Under the pieces are notes generated by a model. The model ran no database searches. It was not told the DNA's origin and saw only the letters and a program-made list of their open reading frames with translations. Below, in pieces: positions 1 through 8,621 of a stretch of DNA of 64,000 nucleotides. The position numbers and the translations under genes were made by a program. Positions within the stretch are counted from its first letter, which is position 1, and each line of letters opens with the position of its first letter. Source of the DNA: Acinetobacter pullicarnis (GTDB lineage: Bacteria > Pseudomonadota > Gammaproteobacteria > Pseudomonadales > Moraxellaceae); contig NZ_VCMZ01000003.1 in NCBI RefSeq assembly GCF_006352475.1, forward strand, positions 62,001 through 126,000, written 5' to 3'.

Positions 1-1610
1 TCTACAACAAACTTGTGAATGAGGTAGAAAATGGTTTGTCTGCAGAAGATTTCTTGAATAATAAAATTGTTCTGATTGCAGATGAAGCGCATCGACTTAA
101 CGTGAATACACGTAAGAAGATAAAAGAAGATGATGAAGCGATTACCAATTGGGAAACTTCGGTCAATACTGCAATCAAGGCACGGCCAGATAATCTTTTG
201 CTGGAGTTTACTGCTACTGTTGACTTGGGCAATAGTGCCATCCATAGGAAGTATCAGGACAAATTAGTCTATAAATACGATTTCTTGAGATTCAATAAGG
301 AAGGTTACAGTAAAGCGGTTTGCTTCCTTTACAACACTGAAACTCAGATCGCCGATCAAAAACGCTTATTGGTGATTAATGCCGTTGTATTGAGTGAATA
401 CAGACGTTTATTCGCTGAGCGTGATATGCAAGTCACGATCAACCCAATTATATTGGTGAAATCAACCAACATTAAACAAAGCAAGCTAGACCGTGAATTT
501 TTCCATAAGGTGATTAATTCACTTAAGCCACAAGATTTAGATTATCTGAAAAAGCTAAGTGAAACCAATCAGACTAATTTGCAAGACGCTGAAGATAGCT
601 TTCGTTTCTTGCGTCAAATGTTTGCTTGGATTGCCTCTCCGAAGTCTGGTCTATCCACGATCAGCGATAGAGATGGTTTAAAATCATTTATTTCTGAAAT
701 TAAAATTCGTTTTTCTTCAGATAACACGTTTGTTTACAACTCAACGGATAAAACCAATTCAACTTTGTTGCCGATTTTAGATGATCCTAAAAACTATAAT
801 CGGGTGATATTTTCAGTTGATGCACTCACAGAAGGTTGGGATGTTTTAAGTCTCTATGACATCATTCACTTTGATATTTCTGCAGCGAAAAAAGTATCGC
901 TGCAAGATATTCAGTTGATTGGCCGTGGTGCTCGTTTATGCCCATATAAACTGCATAAATCATATCGTTTGAATAATGATAACCTTGACTTGTTTGATAA
1001 AGAACATGGCTATGAGTTTGACCAGTACAAACGTAAGTTTGACAATGCGATTGATGAATACGGGCGTGTACTTGAAACGTTCATGTACCACTTTGTTAAG
1101 ACTGGCACGTTTTACGACAACTTAAAGTTAGAGCTTCTAGGTGAAGGGATTATTAATAAATCCACTGAAAAGCACACAATCACGCTTAAATCTGACTTTA
1201 TGAACAGTGAGACATATAAGAAAGGTTTTGTCTTAGTCAATCAGCAAGAATTTAGAAATAAAACGACTGATTCTGAGATTGATACGACTTTTAAGCGTGA
1301 AATCAAAGCCAGTGCATACCAATTGCATGCTGGTAGCTTGACCGACAAGCAACAGAATCAGATCCAAGCTGAAGTTAACCATAAAACCATCGATCTGACT
1401 GAAGAATACTTTAGCCGACCGGTCTTGAAAAAGGCGCTCGTTGCGACTGAAGGGAACTTTTTTAGATTTAACTATCTAAGAGAGCATATCGTTGGGTTAG
1501 ATAGTATGGATGAATTAATCGATAACTACCTACCGCTTTATCAGATCCGCTATTCATATACTGAAGATAAGGATATTCACGATCTGATGGTGTTTCAAAA
1601 AGTATGCTAG
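1..1610 (+). CDS. res: Type III restriction enzyme Res subunit, C-terminal part (5' end outside window)
   Basis: The frame is open from the first bases, so the true start lies upstream. The visible part has a DEAH box (IADEAHR) near its start and, about residues 275-315, the late helicase motifs EGWDVLSLYDIIHFD and QLIGRGARLCPY, as in Res subunits of type III restriction systems and related SF2 helicases. The family couples ATP-driven movement to cleavage with a Mod methylase partner; no mod gene is visible, so it would lie upstream. The reading frame ends (FQKVC) inside a 21-bp repeat whose inverted copy lies about 100 bp downstream, so the natural C-terminus, including any nuclease domain, may have been replaced. 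Family call firm; activity of the truncated product uncertain. Confidence 0.82.
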   Translation, partial: YNKLVNEVENGLSAEDFLNNKIVLIADEAHRLNVNTRKKIKEDDEAITNWETSVNTAIKARPDNLLLEFTATVDLGNSAIHRKYQDKLVYKYDFLRFNKEGYSKAVCFLYNTETQIADQKRLLVINAVVLSEYRRLFAERDMQVTINPIILVKSTNIKQSKLDREFFHKVINSLKPQDLDYLKKLSETNQTNLQDAEDSFRFLRQMFAWIASPKSGLSTISDRDGLKSFISEIKIRFSSDNTFVYNSTDKTNSTLLPILDDPKNYNRVIFSVDALTEGWDVLSLYDIIHFDISAAKKVSLQDIQLIGRGARLCPYKLHKSYRLNNDNLDLFDKEHGYEFDQYKRKFDNAIDEYGRVLETFMYHFVKTGTFYDNLKLELLGEGIINKSTEKHTITLKSDFMNSETYKKGFVLVNQQEFRNKTTDSEIDTTFKREIKASAYQLHAGSLTDKQQNQIQAEVNHKTIDLTEEYFSRPVLKKALVATEGNFFRFNYLREHIVGLDSMDELIDNYLPLYQIRYSYTEDKDIHDLMVFQKVC

Positions 1611-1725
1611 TTAATTCTGTCAATAGAAAAATTGAAAAGAAGTAAATTAAATTCACTATATTTTTAGTGCTTTATGAGATTTAAATTAGGGTTAAAATAT
1701 AGTCAGCATACTTTTTGAAACACCA
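1588..1725. repeat. 21-bp inverted repeat pair, possible 138-bp MITE-like element or rearrangement scar
   Basis: The arm at 1588-1608 is repeated perfectly in inverted orientation at 1705-1725 (core GTTTCAAAAAGTATGCT). The left arm forms the last codons and stop of the res frame; the right arm forms the foreign tail of an IS3 orfA fragment. The 96 bp between are AT-rich and non-coding. No target duplication was found at the outer edges. Confidence 0.6.
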
Positions 1726-1869
1726 CCGATTTTTCCAGTCAATAATTTGGTTTTGATGAACATCAAATTCAGCACTCAATTCAGTAAGTGTTTTTTCTGC
1801 TTTGATCGCAGCAAGTGCTACCTTAGCCTTAAAGTCGTTTGAATGATTTCTTCTTGGTCTACGTGCCAT
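1681..1869 (-). pseudogene. IS3-family OrfA fragment
   Basis: The first 46 or so residues (MARRPRRNHSNDFKAKVALA... to QIIDWKN) are a typical IS3-family OrfA helix-turn-helix start with an SD-like AAGGAG just upstream of the ATG. After DWKN the frame enters the inverted-repeat sequence at 1725 and ends after a foreign tail. OrfB is absent. It is a remnant, truncated by whatever produced the inverted repeat. Confidence 0.75.
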
Positions 1870-1957
1870 AAAATACTCCTTATATCGATGTTTATAACAT
1901 CATTTGGGGAGCAAAATATCACTTATAAGTGTTGTTCAAATTTCCTGATCTACCTCT

Positions 1958-1974
1958 CTATTTGCAACAGTGCC
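1958..1974 (-). repeat. IS6-family (IS26/IS1006-like) terminal inverted repeat, isolated
   Basis: The reverse complement is GGCACTGTTGCAAATAG, which matches the end of IS6-family elements. Only the tip is recognisable; the IS3 orfA remnant lies directly inside it. A second copy in the opposite sense starts at 3844, so the hipBA module is bracketed by two outward IS6 ends. No shared 8-bp duplication was seen. Confidence 0.6.
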
Positions 1975-1985
1975 CTATAAAGCTC

Positions 1986-2297
1986 TTAATCACTAGGTGG
2001 CTGAATAATCTTACGAACGATATGCTCATGTGTCGGTATGAGGCCAGCTTTTAAGCCAAGTGGCTTAAACACCTTATCCAACACGATCTGAGTCAGTTGA
2101 CCTTTGTCTTGTTCAATATCGGTTAAAGTACGCCGACTGATTCCGACCATTGCTGCATATTTTTCTTGTGTTAGCCCAAGTACGTTTTTGCGCAGGTAGC
2201 TCAACAGTTGTCCCAAGGTAATTTTACCGAATAAATATTGCGTATATAAGTCAATGAGCAATTGTTGACGGTCAAGTGGCTGATTTTTATTTTTCAT
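1986..2297 (-). CDS. hipB: HipB-like antitoxin (XRE-family helix-turn-helix)
   Basis: A small protein with a central Cro/C1-type helix-turn-helix (LTQEKYAAMVGISRRTLTDI, about residues 45-65), as in HipB antitoxins, which bind their HipA kinase and repress the operon. It lies downstream of hipA on the same strand. I prefer the ATG at 2297 because it overlaps the hipA stop as ATGA, giving translational coupling; an alternative ATG at 2309 adds four residues. The gene order hipA-hipB is the reverse of the E. coli operon. Three related 18-bp sites upstream of hipA are its likely operators. Confidence 0.82.
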   Translation of the reverse strand: MKNKNQPLDRQQLLIDLYTQYLFGKITLGQLLSYLRKNVLGLTQEKYAAMVGISRRTLTDIEQDKGQLTQIVLDKVFKPLGLKAGLIPTHEHIVRKIIQPPSD

Positions 2298-3625
2298 AAT
2301 AGTTCCCATCGACTCAATTTGGCTTCAATGAAGTCATATCCTAGACCTGGCATATCTATAATTGTTTGGGGAACACCTTTGTTGATTAATTGCTGTTTAA
2401 GTCCAAGAAGTTTGCTAGCCAATATTTTTAATGTACTTAAAGATATATGTGGTTCACACCAGTGTGCAAGATTTTGGGTAATACCTTCCCAACGGTATTC
2501 CCCTCCTTCTTCATACGGACTTCCCCATGTTGTTGATCTCGTCACAACTTCTGGATCGGCTTTCATCGGGGCAAAATCGTAAATTGGAGCAAGAAATATT
2601 CTTCCTGATTTTTTTAAGAATGACGTATTACGACCGTGATTATCTGAATTACCAAAAATGATATTAAGTAGATCCCTTTGTAACCAATCACAAACGAATT
2701 GCGAAGAATCAAAGTTTTTGTCCACTGATTTTAATAAGGTACAAAGCTCATCTATGACTTCAAAATGATTCATATGGCTCCCTGATGTTTTATTCAATAC
2801 AGAATAAACAGACTCAAGTCCAAGTCGATGCCATTGCTGATTCTGCCACTCAGTGTCAAATCTCGGCAGCCATAATGAAGGATATTTCTGACCTTCTATC
2901 AGCTTCATCTGAGAGGTTTCAATGGTTTTAAATCCAAGTTCATTCAATACATGATAAAAATGATATTCTGTTCTCAATATGTCGCAATCTATTGCACTAC
3001 GATTATTTCGAGGGAATTTGACTAGATAATGCTGATCTGGTTCATCAAAAGAATTTTGATAGGTATCGATCCAAACTTGCTGATCCTGTGACACGCGAAT
3101 CAGTAATTTTGGAGCTTCCCCACCTGCACCAGTTGCACCGCTACTAATTGCACCCATTTGTTGTGCGTATTCGAGAAAATCAATATTCCGTTCCGTAACA
3201 TCATCCGTAGTGAACTTGCGTAAATGTAATGTTGATTCTGAACTGATCAAAGGAACAGATTCCTTAACTCTTAGATTCCCTACAGGAGCAATTGTACCTT
3301 TTGCCAATAAAGTAAAATCTTGTTCTGCTGATGAGAGTTTTTGCAGACCTAGATATTGAACTAAATAACGTCGAGCAGCACCAGATGGAACAATATCATC
3401 TAAAAAACTAAACCAGACTTTCGATTCATGTTGGATAAGAATTTGAACAGGAAGCGCTAAACTACATGCATGTTCATCTCTCTTATCTAAATAAGAAATG
3501 GCATATTCTAATTCGTAAACTAACTCACTTGCACTTGCAGATCCTTTATGTGGCTCTAATATCTTGAGTTCTGCTATATCTAACCATTTTGTATCGAGAA
3601 GAGCCTGTATCGTTAATTTTTCCAT
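2294..3625 (-). CDS. hipA: HipA-like serine/threonine kinase toxin
   Basis: 443 aa, the usual size for HipA. An N-terminal HipA_N region precedes a kinase-like core: the ATP-binding segment around HYLVKFPRNN (about residue 190) and the catalytic-loop signature GNSDNHGRN (about residues 323-331), followed by IYDFAPM, the metal-binding equivalent of DFG. Known HipA toxins phosphorylate glutamyl-tRNA synthetase and cause growth arrest; the target here is inferred only. The end overlaps the hipB start by 4 bp. The reading frame is intact, so this module may be functional, unlike the second HipA-like gene near 54 kb, which is broken. Confidence 0.88.
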   Translation of the reverse strand: MEKLTIQALLDTKWLDIAELKILEPHKGSASASELVYELEYAISYLDKRDEHACSLALPVQILIQHESKVWFSFLDDIVPSGAARRYLVQYLGLQKLSSAEQDFTLLAKGTIAPVGNLRVKESVPLISSESTLHLRKFTTDDVTERNIDFLEYAQQMGAISSGATGAGGEAPKLLIRVSQDQQVWIDTYQNSFDEPDQHYLVKFPRNNRSAIDCDILRTEYHFYHVLNELGFKTIETSQMKLIEGQKYPSLWLPRFDTEWQNQQWHRLGLESVYSVLNKTSGSHMNHFEVIDELCTLLKSVDKNFDSSQFVCDWLQRDLLNIIFGNSDNHGRNTSFLKKSGRIFLAPIYDFAPMKADPEVVTRSTTWGSPYEEGGEYRWEGITQNLAHWCEPHISLSTLKILASKLLGLKQQLINKGVPQTIIDMPGLGYDFIEAKLSRWELL

Positions 3626-3633
3626 AGATATAA

Positions 3634-3733
3634 ATAAGCAAATATTTTCTCAAAAATATCATAAAACCAAAAAAACGAGAATATATTTGCTCATAAAAGT
3701 AGTAATTTAAGTTTTATGAGCAAATATTTTCTC
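3634..3733. promoter_or_regulatory. Three 18-bp repeats upstream of hipA (candidate HipB operators)
   Basis: Related 18-mers occur at 3634-3651 (ATAAGCAAATATTTTCTC), 3677-3694 (inverse orientation, GAGAATATATTTGCTCAT) and 3716-3733 (ATGAGCAAATATTTTCTC). They lie 9-108 bp upstream of the hipA start, as expected for autoregulatory operators of a hip locus. The rest of 3734-3843 shows no gene. Confidence 0.65.
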
Positions 3734-3843
3734 AATCAATAGCTAAATTTTATTAAAAGACTATAAATGAATAGCTTGCCTGCATAAGATAGTAAACTCG
3801 ATCTGGGAATGGTTCATACGAGCACGATTCAAGCAGAAAAAAG

Positions 3844-4015
3844 GGCACTGTTGCAAATAGGGATTTGAGTCGATGTGTTCCTTCTAAAAAGTACTTAAAG
3901 ACTGAAAACTCTATTTACGAGATACACTTCACCCTCAGGCTGATCATAATAAAATGATGAAGCTTGCCCTTTACGTAGTGCTCTCATCACTTCAATACCT
4001 TTAATTGTGGCATAG
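3844..4015 (-). mobile_element. IS6-family (IS1006/IS26-like) 3' remnant
   Basis: It starts with the IS6-type end GGCACTGTTGCAAATAG. Read on the minus strand it encodes the conserved C-terminus of IS6 transposases (ATIKGIEVMRALRKGQAS... ending VNRVFSL, stop near 3902). The rest of the transposase is lost at the junction with an IS1202-group remnant near 4015. Confidence 0.8.
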
Positions 4016-4530
4016 CTCACCGAAGCAATCCCGGTTATAACGTGGCTGATACGGGCGTTTCAGACGCTTGGCGCGAGGAATCCATAAATCGACTGCAATC
4101 ATCCAGGAACGCAGTGTTTCCACTGAAATATCAAAGCCATGAACGGTGGTGAGCTTTTCATGCGCTAAAGTGGGTCCGAAACCATGCAGTTGATCAGAAA
4201 CAATATTGAGGCACTTGAGTCTGAGCTCTTCAGGAAGCCTGGAATTGCTGATTTGACCACGACCGGCATGGGCTAATGCAGCTGGGCCTTGAGCTTTGTA
4301 TTTTTGCAATAAACGCCTGATCTGACGCTCTGAAATATGAAGTAGCTGAGCAGCTTGGGACTGGGTTATGCGTTGATCACAGATTTCCTGCAAGACCGAC
4401 AATCGTTTAAGTTCTTTATCCGACATAGTGATCAGCATCTATATTTATATCCAGTCCATGGTGATAAAAACCATCATAAACTAGACATTTTTATTGGTGA
4501 GAATATAGACACTTTAAATGGGTTCTAACA
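4016..4530 (-). mobile_element. IS1202-group (ISNCY) element, 5' remnant
   Basis: About 140 N-terminal residues of the transposase found complete at 4585-5922 are present (start 4438, MLITMSDKELKRLSVLQEIC), diverged at several positions and cut at YNRDCFGEL. The terminus ends in TTCTAACA at 4530. AGCAT follows, then a second IS1202-group copy, then the pdif site at 6024. This older element was therefore also inserted 5 bp from that XerC arm before the second copy landed between them. Confidence 0.78.
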
Positions 4531-4535
4531 AGCAT

Positions 4536-6017
4536 TGTTATTCCCAAGTAGAAATGTCCTACCTAATAACCAAATAGAAATGTCCTATATGGACATTTCC
4601 AAGTCAAGCACAGGATTCAGATTTCGTTGTTGAATTGCTGTTTTCTGTGCACGTCTGCTTGGCATCTTTTGAGAACGATTGCGTTTGTTTTGTTGTTCCA
4701 GTTCTTCATGCTGTTGTTGGATATGATTCAGAACAGCACCCAACCGTTTATTCTCAACAATCTCTCGCTGGTTGAGCTGACTTAATTTATCGAAGATGCT
4801 GTAATTGATCTTCCGGCCTTCATGCATGATGGCTACAGTACCATCCGGGTATTCTAGAAACTCAAGATATTTACCAATCAGCCTCTGGTTTTCTTCTGTA
4901 CTCTCCAGGAGATATACACATTTATCATAAGTAATGGTCAGGCTATTGGTGACTCTACGTGGCTCTCGCCAGGTAAAAATATCATCTAATTGCTCAGCTG
5001 TTTCGGTGGCAGAGCGGTGTAAGTTCTTAGGATTAAAGGCCATCTTTGCAAACTTGAGATTGAACTGCTCAATAAAGCAGGGTAACCACTTATTCGCATC
5101 TGCAATCGAACTGATACCTTCCAGGCGCATCTCCTTAATCAGACGGTCCTGAAGGGTTCTGTTGGCCCGTTCCACCCGTCCTTTGGCCTGAGGGGAGTTA
5201 GCGAAGATGATATCGATATTGAGGGTACTGAGTACGCGTCCAAACTGGGTAATCTTGCTGTCTTTCTTGCTGCTTTGATTCACCCTAAAGACTGAATGTT
5301 TGTCGCTGTAAAACGCTAAAGGCTTACCATGCTGTTCAACATACAAGCGTGTCGAAATCATATAGTCAAAGGCTGATTCTGATTCACAGAAGCGTAAATG
5401 CTGCAATTTGCCTGTGGCATCATCGATAAAGACTAGCAGACAGCATTTAGCGGCTCTTCCTTCAAACCAGTCATGGTGTGAGCCATCGATTTGTACCAGT
5501 TCACCATAACAATCTCGGTTATATCGAGGCTGATATGGGCGTTTCAGGCGCTTGGAGCGAGGAATCCATAAATCGGCTGCAATCATCCAGCAACGCAGGG
5601 TTTCCACTGAAAGATCGAATCCATGAACGGTAGTGAGCTTTTCATGCGCTAAAGTGGGTCCGAAACCATGGAGTTGATCCGAAACAATATTGAGGCACTT
5701 GAGTCTGAGTTCTTCAGGAAGTTTGCAGTTGCTGGTTTGGCCACGACCAGCATGGGCTAATGCAGCTGGGCCTTGAGCTTTGTATTTCTGCAGTAAGCGT
5801 CTGATCTGACGTTCTGAAATATGAAGTAGCTGAGCAGCCTGGGATTGAGTTATGCGTTGATCGCAGATTTCCTGCAAGACCGACAATCGTTTAAGTTCTT
5901 TATCCGACATAGACACCAACATATCAAACCGTCCGCTTCAATAATCGCAAAAGTGCATATTCTAAAAGCGGACATTTTTACTTTGGAGAAACCGGACATT
6001 TCTATTTTGGGCTTACA
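4536..6017 (-). mobile_element. Complete IS1202-group (ISNCY) insertion sequence, copy 1
   Basis: 1482 bp. The termini match as inverted repeats (TGTTATTCCCAAGTAGAAAT on the left, the complement of ATTTCTATTTTGGGCTTACA on the right). A 6-bp direct repeat AAGCAT flanks it at 4530-4535 and 6018-6023. The element ends 6 bp from the XerC arm of the pdif site at 6024. A copy of identical length and identical transposase lies at 43095-44576 in the same orientation. Confidence 0.9.
4585..5922 (-). CDS. IS1202-group transposase (copy 1)
   Basis: 445 aa. An N-terminal helix-turn-helix region (about residues 10-60, SQAAQLLHISERQIRRLLQK) precedes an rve-type DDE core: VQIDGSHHDWFEG and FIDDATGKLQHL carry the first acidic residues, and GRVERANRTLQDRLIKEM carries the glutamate. 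It catalyses cut-and-insert of its own element. The protein is residue-for-residue the same as that at 43144-44481, so the two copies spread recently or one arose from the other. Related truncated versions at 4016 and 9222 are diverged. Confidence 0.9.
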   Translation of the reverse strand: MLVSMSDKELKRLSVLQEICDQRITQSQAAQLLHISERQIRRLLQKYKAQGPAALAHAGRGQTSNCKLPEELRLKCLNIVSDQLHGFGPTLAHEKLTTVHGFDLSVETLRCWMIAADLWIPRSKRLKRPYQPRYNRDCYGELVQIDGSHHDWFEGRAAKCCLLVFIDDATGKLQHLRFCESESAFDYMISTRLYVEQHGKPLAFYSDKHSVFRVNQSSKKDSKITQFGRVLSTLNIDIIFANSPQAKGRVERANRTLQDRLIKEMRLEGISSIADANKWLPCFIEQFNLKFAKMAFNPKNLHRSATETAEQLDDIFTWREPRRVTNSLTITYDKCVYLLESTEENQRLIGKYLEFLEYPDGTVAIMHEGRKINYSIFDKLSQLNQREIVENKRLGAVLNHIQQQHEELEQQNKRNRSQKMPSRRAQKTAIQQRNLNPVLDLEMSI

Positions 6018-6023
6018 AAGCAT

Positions 6024-6051
6024 ATTGCGTATAATATGCATTATGTTAAAT
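6024..6051 (+). other. pdif-like Xer site, XerC/XerD order
   Basis: XerC arm ATTGCGTATAA, 6-bp spacer TATGCA, XerD arm TTATGTTAAAT. It matches the Acinetobacter plasmid dif arrangement (11+6+11). It faces the D/C site at 7821, and the pair encloses sulP. Confidence 0.8.
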
Positions 6052-6248
6052 GCACAGTTTTTTAGAATGCAAATTGACAATTTTCTTAGCTGAATAAGCA
6101 GCTTCTACAAAATGGTTAGGGTAGATAGAATGATAACGAGCTGTTATCCTTGCTCTGATATTTTCTCTCAAACAATGCACTGAATTTATGACACTTACGC
6201 CACCTTAAGTTTATTTACCTCTTTAATCAGTAAATAACTCATCACTGT

Positions 6249-6297
6249 CTAGTGATGTGGTGTAGTCGCTTGTGTGTTGTATATATCACATCACTAG
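6249..6297 (+). promoter_or_regulatory. 11-bp inverted repeat in the sulP leader
   Basis: CTAGTGATGTG at 6249-6259 is repeated in inverse at 6287-6297 (CACATCACTAG), ending 27 bp before the sulP ATG. It could be an operator or an mRNA hairpin. The rest of 6052-6324 is AT-rich and shows no gene. Confidence 0.5.
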
Positions 6298-6324
6298 CCT
6301 ATCTGAAAAATTAAAAAATAGGCT

Positions 6325-7785
6325 ATGTTTATGTTATCTAATGTACGAGAACAATGGTTCTCTAACATCCGTGGAGATGTGCTTGCAGGACTTGTTGTCG
6401 GTCTTGCATTAATCCCTGAAGCTATCGCATTTTCAATTATTGCAGGTGTAGATCCTAAAGTAGGTTTATACGCATCCTTCTGTATTGCTGTCGTTATTTC
6501 TTTTGTTGGCGGTCGTCCAGCTATGATTTCAGCAGCCACAGGTGCGATGGCACTGCTTATGGTCACATTGGTCAAAGAACATGGGCTTGAATATCTGCTT
6601 GCTGCAACGATTTTAACTGGTGTCATTCAAATATTAGCAGGTTACCTGAAATTGGCTAAGCTAATGCGCTTTGTCTCTAAATCTGTAGTGATTGGCTTCG
6701 TAAATGCGTTGGCCATCTTAATTTTTATGGCTCAGCTACCCGAACTGATGAATGTAACTTGGCATGTATATGCTTTGGTTGCTTTAGGCTTAGCGATTAT
6801 TTATCTATTTCCTTTAATTCCAAAATTAGGAAAATTATTTCCTTCTCCACTTGTTTGCATCATTGCTATTACATTGTTAGCAATAGCCCTAGGAATTGAT
6901 GTACGGACTGTTGGAGATATGGGAGCATTACCTGACACACTTCCAATGTTCTTGGTCCCGAATATTCCTCTAAATTTTGAAACATTGATGATCATTTTGC
7001 CGTATTCAGTTGCACTGGCAGCCGTAGGTTTACTTGAGTCTATGATGACAGCAACTATTGTCGATGAAATGACAGATACACCAAGTGATAAGCATCAGGA
7101 ATGTAAAGGACAAGGTATTGCAAATATTGCCTCTGGCTTCATGGGTGGTATGGCAGGTTGTGCCATGATCGGTCAATCTATGATTAACGTGAAGTCAGGT
7201 GGTCTGACACGCTTATCAACATTCTCTGCGGGTATTTTTCTTCTTATTCTGGTTGTATTTATTAGTGACTGGCTCAAAGTGATTCCAATGGCTGCATTGG
7301 TAGCGGTGATGATCATGGTCTCGATCAGTACCTTTGAATGGAGTTCTGTCACCCAATTAAAGGACAATCCTAAAAGTAGCAACGTCGTGATGATTGCAAC
7401 GGTGATTGTGGTGGTAGCTACGCATAACTTGGCGTTAGGGGTATTAACAGGTGTACTGCTTTCAGCTTTATTCTTGGCCAATAAACTAGAAAATGATATT
7501 CAGGTCAGTGCTTCTTTTGAGGGGACAGCTCGTCTATATGATTTGAGAGGTCAGATCTTCTTTAGTTCTTCTGAAAAGTTCATGCAAGGTTTTGACTTTA
7601 AAGAGGATGTAAAGGAGGTGATTATTGATTTGACCCATTCTCACATTTGGGATGTAACATCAGTCGCCATGCTTGATTCTGTTGTAAATAAATTTCAAAA
7701 GAATGGTGCGAATGTCACAGTACGTGGTCTAAATGAAGCCAGTTCGATCATGATTGATAAGTATGGGACACATGCCAGAATTTAA
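6325..7785 (+). CDS. SulP-family anion permease with STAS domain
   Basis: 486 aa. About ten to twelve hydrophobic segments fill residues 15-390, with the family signature near the start ([20 protein letters not shown]) and the conserved [19 protein letters not shown] stretch. A C-terminal STAS domain follows (about 395-486, [14 protein letters not shown]). SulP proteins sit in the inner membrane and import sulfate or carry related anions and bicarbonate; the substrate here is not evident. It is alone in a module bounded by pdif sites in opposite order, a known setting for sulP on Acinetobacter plasmids. The ATG at 6331 is an alternative start. Confidence 0.9.
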   Translation: MFMLSNVREQWFSNIRGDVLAGLVVGLALIPEAIAFSIIAGVDPKVGLYASFCIAVVISFVGGRPAMISAATGAMALLMVTLVKEHGLEYLLAATILTGVIQILAGYLKLAKLMRFVSKSVVIGFVNALAILIFMAQLPELMNVTWHVYALVALGLAIIYLFPLIPKLGKLFPSPLVCIIAITLLAIALGIDVRTVGDMGALPDTLPMFLVPNIPLNFETLMIILPYSVALAAVGLLESMMTATIVDEMTDTPSDKHQECKGQGIANIASGFMGGMAGCAMIGQSMINVKSGGLTRLSTFSAGIFLLILVVFISDWLKVIPMAALVAVMIMVSISTFEWSSVTQLKDNPKSSNVVMIATVIVVVATHNLALGVLTGVLLSALFLANKLENDIQVSASFEGTARLYDLRGQIFFSSSEKFMQGFDFKEDVKEVIIDLTHSHIWDVTSVAMLDSVVNKFQKNGANVTVRGLNEASSIMIDKYGTHARI

Positions 7786-7820
7786 GTTTTAAAAATTCTA
7801 TATTTATATAGAATTTCTAA

Positions 7821-7848
7821 AATTAACATAATACACCTTATGCGAAAT
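7821..7848 (-). other. pdif-like Xer site, XerD/XerC order on +
   Basis: AATTAACATAA, spacer TACACC, TTATGCGAAAT: the reverse complement of a XerC-spacer-XerD site. It lies just after sulP and closes that module. Confidence 0.85.
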
Positions 7849-7861
7849 CAAAAAAGGGAGC

Positions 7862-7890
7862 AAAAAAGGGAGCTGTAAGCTCCCTTTTTT
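7862..7890. terminator. Bidirectional terminator between sulP and hicAB
   Basis: Perfect 13-bp stem (AAAAAAGGGAGCT / AGCTCCCTTTTTT) with a 3-nt loop, A-tract on one side and T-tract on the other. It can serve the convergent sulP and hicB genes. Confidence 0.85.
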
Positions 7891-7935
7891 ACTAATTTTT
7901 TTCAATTTTTAGATGTCAATCTAGGCTTCAATAAA

Positions 7936-8271
7936 TTAAGCACCTAAACGCATTAATTTCTCTTGAATCGCATCGCTTACAAAAGCATTAAGAGAATTAT
8001 CACTTGATGCTAAAACAGCTTTACGGTGTAACTCAGGACTAATACGGACATTAAATGTACCTTTGAATGGCTGATCGGGTTTTTTACCTAATTCAGCACA
8101 AGACTCTAAATATCCATCGACAGATTCCTGAAAAGCTTGTTCAAGAGTTTTTAATGTTTCTGCTTCATAAGTGATGAGATCACGGATAAATGCAAGCTTT
8201 CCAAATAACTCACCTGTTTCAAGATCAGGTTCAATTGTACCTAGATAACCTTTGTATTTTAAATAGCTCAT
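7936..8271 (-). CDS. hicB: HicB-family antitoxin
   Basis: 111 aa. The N-terminal part (MSYLKYKGYLGTIEPDLETG...) is the HicB partial RNase-H-like fold that masks the toxin. The C-terminal part (NVRISPELHRKAVLASSD, about residues 74-106) is a ribbon-helix-helix DNA-binding domain. The gene overlaps hicA by 4 bp, with the toxin gene first, as usual in hicAB. A 22-bp palindrome upstream of hicA is the likely operator. Intact. Confidence 0.9.
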   Translation of the reverse strand: MSYLKYKGYLGTIEPDLETGELFGKLAFIRDLITYEAETLKTLEQAFQESVDGYLESCAELGKKPDQPFKGTFNVRISPELHRKAVLASSDNSLNAFVSDAIQEKLMRLGA

Positions 8272-8516
8272 AAAAATCCCTCCTGCTTGAGTGCCTGTTT
8301 TACAGATTTCAAAGCCCCACCTTTGATTTCATTTTCAGGGTGTGGCCTGTGCAGTAAAATCATGTGTTCAGTTTTCGTATTAAAAAAACGGACACGAGAG
8401 CCTGCCATTTCAAATTTTTCATAGCCTAGCTGATTCAGTAAAACGACTAAATCTTTATACGGAAATGTATTTTTTGAATTTCCAAATTTTTCCAGTAACT
8501 TTTCCGTTTTACCCAT
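8268..8516 (-). CDS. hicA: HicA-family toxin (mRNA interferase)
   Basis: 82 aa, typical HicA length, with the double-stranded-RNA-binding-like pattern and the conserved catalytic histidine region (HMILLHRPHP) followed by the basic helix GGALKSVKQALKQ. HicA toxins cleave mRNA in a ribosome-independent way and are neutralised by HicB. The stop overlaps the hicB start (ATGA), so translation is probably coupled. The pair sits between pdif sites in opposite order (7821 and 8589) as a complete pdif toxin-antitoxin module. Confidence 0.88.
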   Translation of the reverse strand: MGKTEKLLEKFGNSKNTFPYKDLVVLLNQLGYEKFEMAGSRVRFFNTKTEHMILLHRPHPENEIKGGALKSVKQALKQEGFL

Positions 8517-8533
8517 ACTTCAGCCCTACTGCT

Positions 8534-8589
8534 ATTGCAACTAAGTATAGTTACTTTTAAATAATAATTGCAACTATATTTAGTTGCAA
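8534..8589. promoter_or_regulatory. Palindromes upstream of hicA (candidate HicB operator)
   Basis: A near-perfect palindrome at 8568-8589 (arms TTGCAACTA and TAGTTGCAA) and a related half-palindrome at 8534-8553 lie 18-73 bp upstream of hicA. The last base of the palindrome is the first base of the adjoining pdif XerC arm. Confidence 0.6.
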
Positions 8590-8616
8590 TTTCGTGTAAC
8601 AGCCCTTATGTTAAAT
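8589..8616 (+). other. pdif-like Xer site, XerC/XerD order
   Basis: ATTTCGTGTAA, spacer CAGCCC, TTATGTTAAAT. It closes the hicAB module and opens the next one. One base of the XerC arm departs from the common CATAA/TATAA form. Confidence 0.8.
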
Positions 8617-8621
8617 CAGGT

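Noticed and set aside
3836..3843. 8-bp duplication linking the two IS6 ends around hipBA
   Set aside because: The bases inside the ends (CTATAAAG and GAAAAAAG) differ, so a simple composite insertion is not supported.
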